Source: Bacteroidales bacterium (GTDB lineage: Bacteria > Bacteroidota > Bacteroidia > Bacteroidales > VadinHA17). From it: a DNA stretch of 7,066 nt. The stretch is from NCBI GenBank assembly GCA_015486475.1, contig WFRO01000349.1, forward strand, positions 1 to 7,066, given 5' to 3'. The notes under the pieces were generated by a model that worked only from the letters and a program-made list of their open reading frames with translations, ran no database searches and was not told the origin of the DNA. Positions within the stretch are counted from its first letter, which is position 1; each line of letters opens with the position of its first letter. Positions 6,825 to 7,066 of this stretch are shown here, piece by piece. Both the position numbers and the translations under genes were made by a program.

Positions 6825-6887
6825 GTGGTTTGTGGTTTGTGGTTCGTGGTTCGTGGTTTGTGGTTTGTGGTTCGTAGTTCGTGGTTG
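6825..6887. repeat. Nine-unit 7-bp array forming the MFS leader
   Basis: Nine tandem 7-mers of the form GTGGTTY (plus strand) run from 6825 to 6887; only the eighth (GTAGTTC) and ninth (GTGGTTG) deviate. On the coding strand this is a repeated RAACCAC that ends one base before the ATG of the MFS gene. Any mRNA leader would therefore be an A/C-rich, nearly unstructured repeat with no Shine-Dalgarno sequence. A change in copy number would alter leader length without touching the protein. Confidence 0.85.
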
Positions 6888-6920
6888 TTCGCGCATCGAG
6901 TAAGTGGTTCCTATGGCATA

Positions 6921-6944
6921 TCAATCATTCAATCATTCATGCAT
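6921..6944. repeat. Three-unit 8-bp array
   Basis: Two identical 8-mers (TCAATCAT at 6921 and 6929) are followed by a degenerate third (TCATGCAT at 6937). The array lies between two 7-bp arrays in the spacer upstream of the MFS gene. I recognise no function for it. Confidence 0.65.
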
Positions 6945-6952
6945 TGTCTCCC

Positions 6953-7000
6953 AACACCTAGCACCCAGTACCCTGCACCCAGCACCCAGCACCCAGCACC
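6953..7000. repeat. Seven-unit 7-bp array after the upstream gene
   Basis: Units of the form AGCACCC start at 6953, 6960, 6967, 6974, 6981, 6988 and 6995. The first, third and fourth are variant, and the last is one base short. The array ends one base from the stop codon of the gene at 7002-7066. On the coding strand it reads as repeated GGGTGCT. It is not a hairpin and has no T-tract, so it is not an intrinsic terminator. Confidence 0.8.
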
Positions 7001-7001
7001 T

Positions 7002-7066
7002 TCATTTCAGCTTTATCTTCGCCAGGTAAATATTTGCTTTCCCTTCGTGTGACGAGTAGTAGCTCA
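7002..7066 (-). CDS. C-terminal end of an unidentified protein (partial)
   Basis: The minus-strand frame ending at TGA (7004-7002) gives SYYSSHEGKANIYLAKIKLK, 20 complete codons to the window edge. It is hydrophilic and beta-strand-like, ends on a Lys-rich strand, and its stop lies one base before a repeat array, just as the MFS stop does. The other two minus frames here run into repeat DNA. The short alternating pattern would suit the last strand of a beta-sandwich domain of a secreted carbohydrate-active protein, but that is a guess. No family can be assigned. No promoter is evident in the 178-bp gap to the MFS gene, so the two may be co-transcribed. Confidence 0.5.
   Translation of the reverse strand, partial: SYYSSHEGKANIYLAKIKLK

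Noticed and set aside
5453..6877. 474-codon plus-strand open frame
   Set aside because: It is antisense to the MFS gene, rich in His, Gln, Asp and Glu without motifs, and runs into repeat DNA at both ends.
1..7066. tRNA, rRNA, riboswitch, transposase or phage genes
   Set aside because: I saw no sequence resembling any of these. The only mobile-element-like signal is the hairpin block at 5331-5460.

Overview
The window looks like part of a carbohydrate-utilisation locus from a member of the Bacteroidota. The evidence is the gene content (exported glycoside hydrolases next to a sugar-porter-type MFS transporter), the absence of Shine-Dalgarno sequences at all three visible starts, and a -7 box of the TAnnTTTG type ahead of the large hydrolase gene. 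I cannot name the genus from sequence alone. The genes are moderately GC-rich, while the spacer at about 5020-5300 is clearly AT-rich.

All genes I can support lie on the minus strand, so transcription runs from high to low coordinates. In that order: (1) the last 20 codons of an unidentified gene (7002-7066, cut by the window edge); (2) a 444-residue MFS sugar transporter (5489-6823); (3) a 490-bp spacer with a candidate promoter, three phased copies of a 10-bp palindrome and a three-hairpin element; (4) a 1117-residue exported protein (1645-4998) that joins a GH3 glycosidase with an inserted PA14 domain to a full-length glycerophosphodiester phosphodiesterase (GDPD) domain; (5) after 49 bp, an exported, divergent GH57-like hydrolase (1-1595), whose C-terminus lies outside the window. 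Long plus-strand reading frames opposite these genes are antisense shadows.

A plausible joint role is that the two exported enzymes cut a glycan or glycoconjugate in the periplasm or at the surface, and the MFS protein carries a released monosaccharide into the cytoplasm. The GDPD domain suggests that the substrate carries a phosphodiester, for example a glycerophosphoryl group. That is inference from domain architecture.

The most unusual structure is in the spacers. Every gene junction carries short quasi-periodic DNA: 8-bp units at 1615-1662, 5307-5330, 5461-5492 and 6921-6944, and 7-bp units at 6825-6887 and 6953-7000. The arrays differ in sequence, hug stop and start codons, and in one case encode the last residues of a protein. 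At 5331-5460 a 130-bp cluster of three hairpins sits exactly between two halves of one 8-bp array, as if inserted there. These arrays and the GH3-PA14-GDPD fusion are the two items most worth following up.
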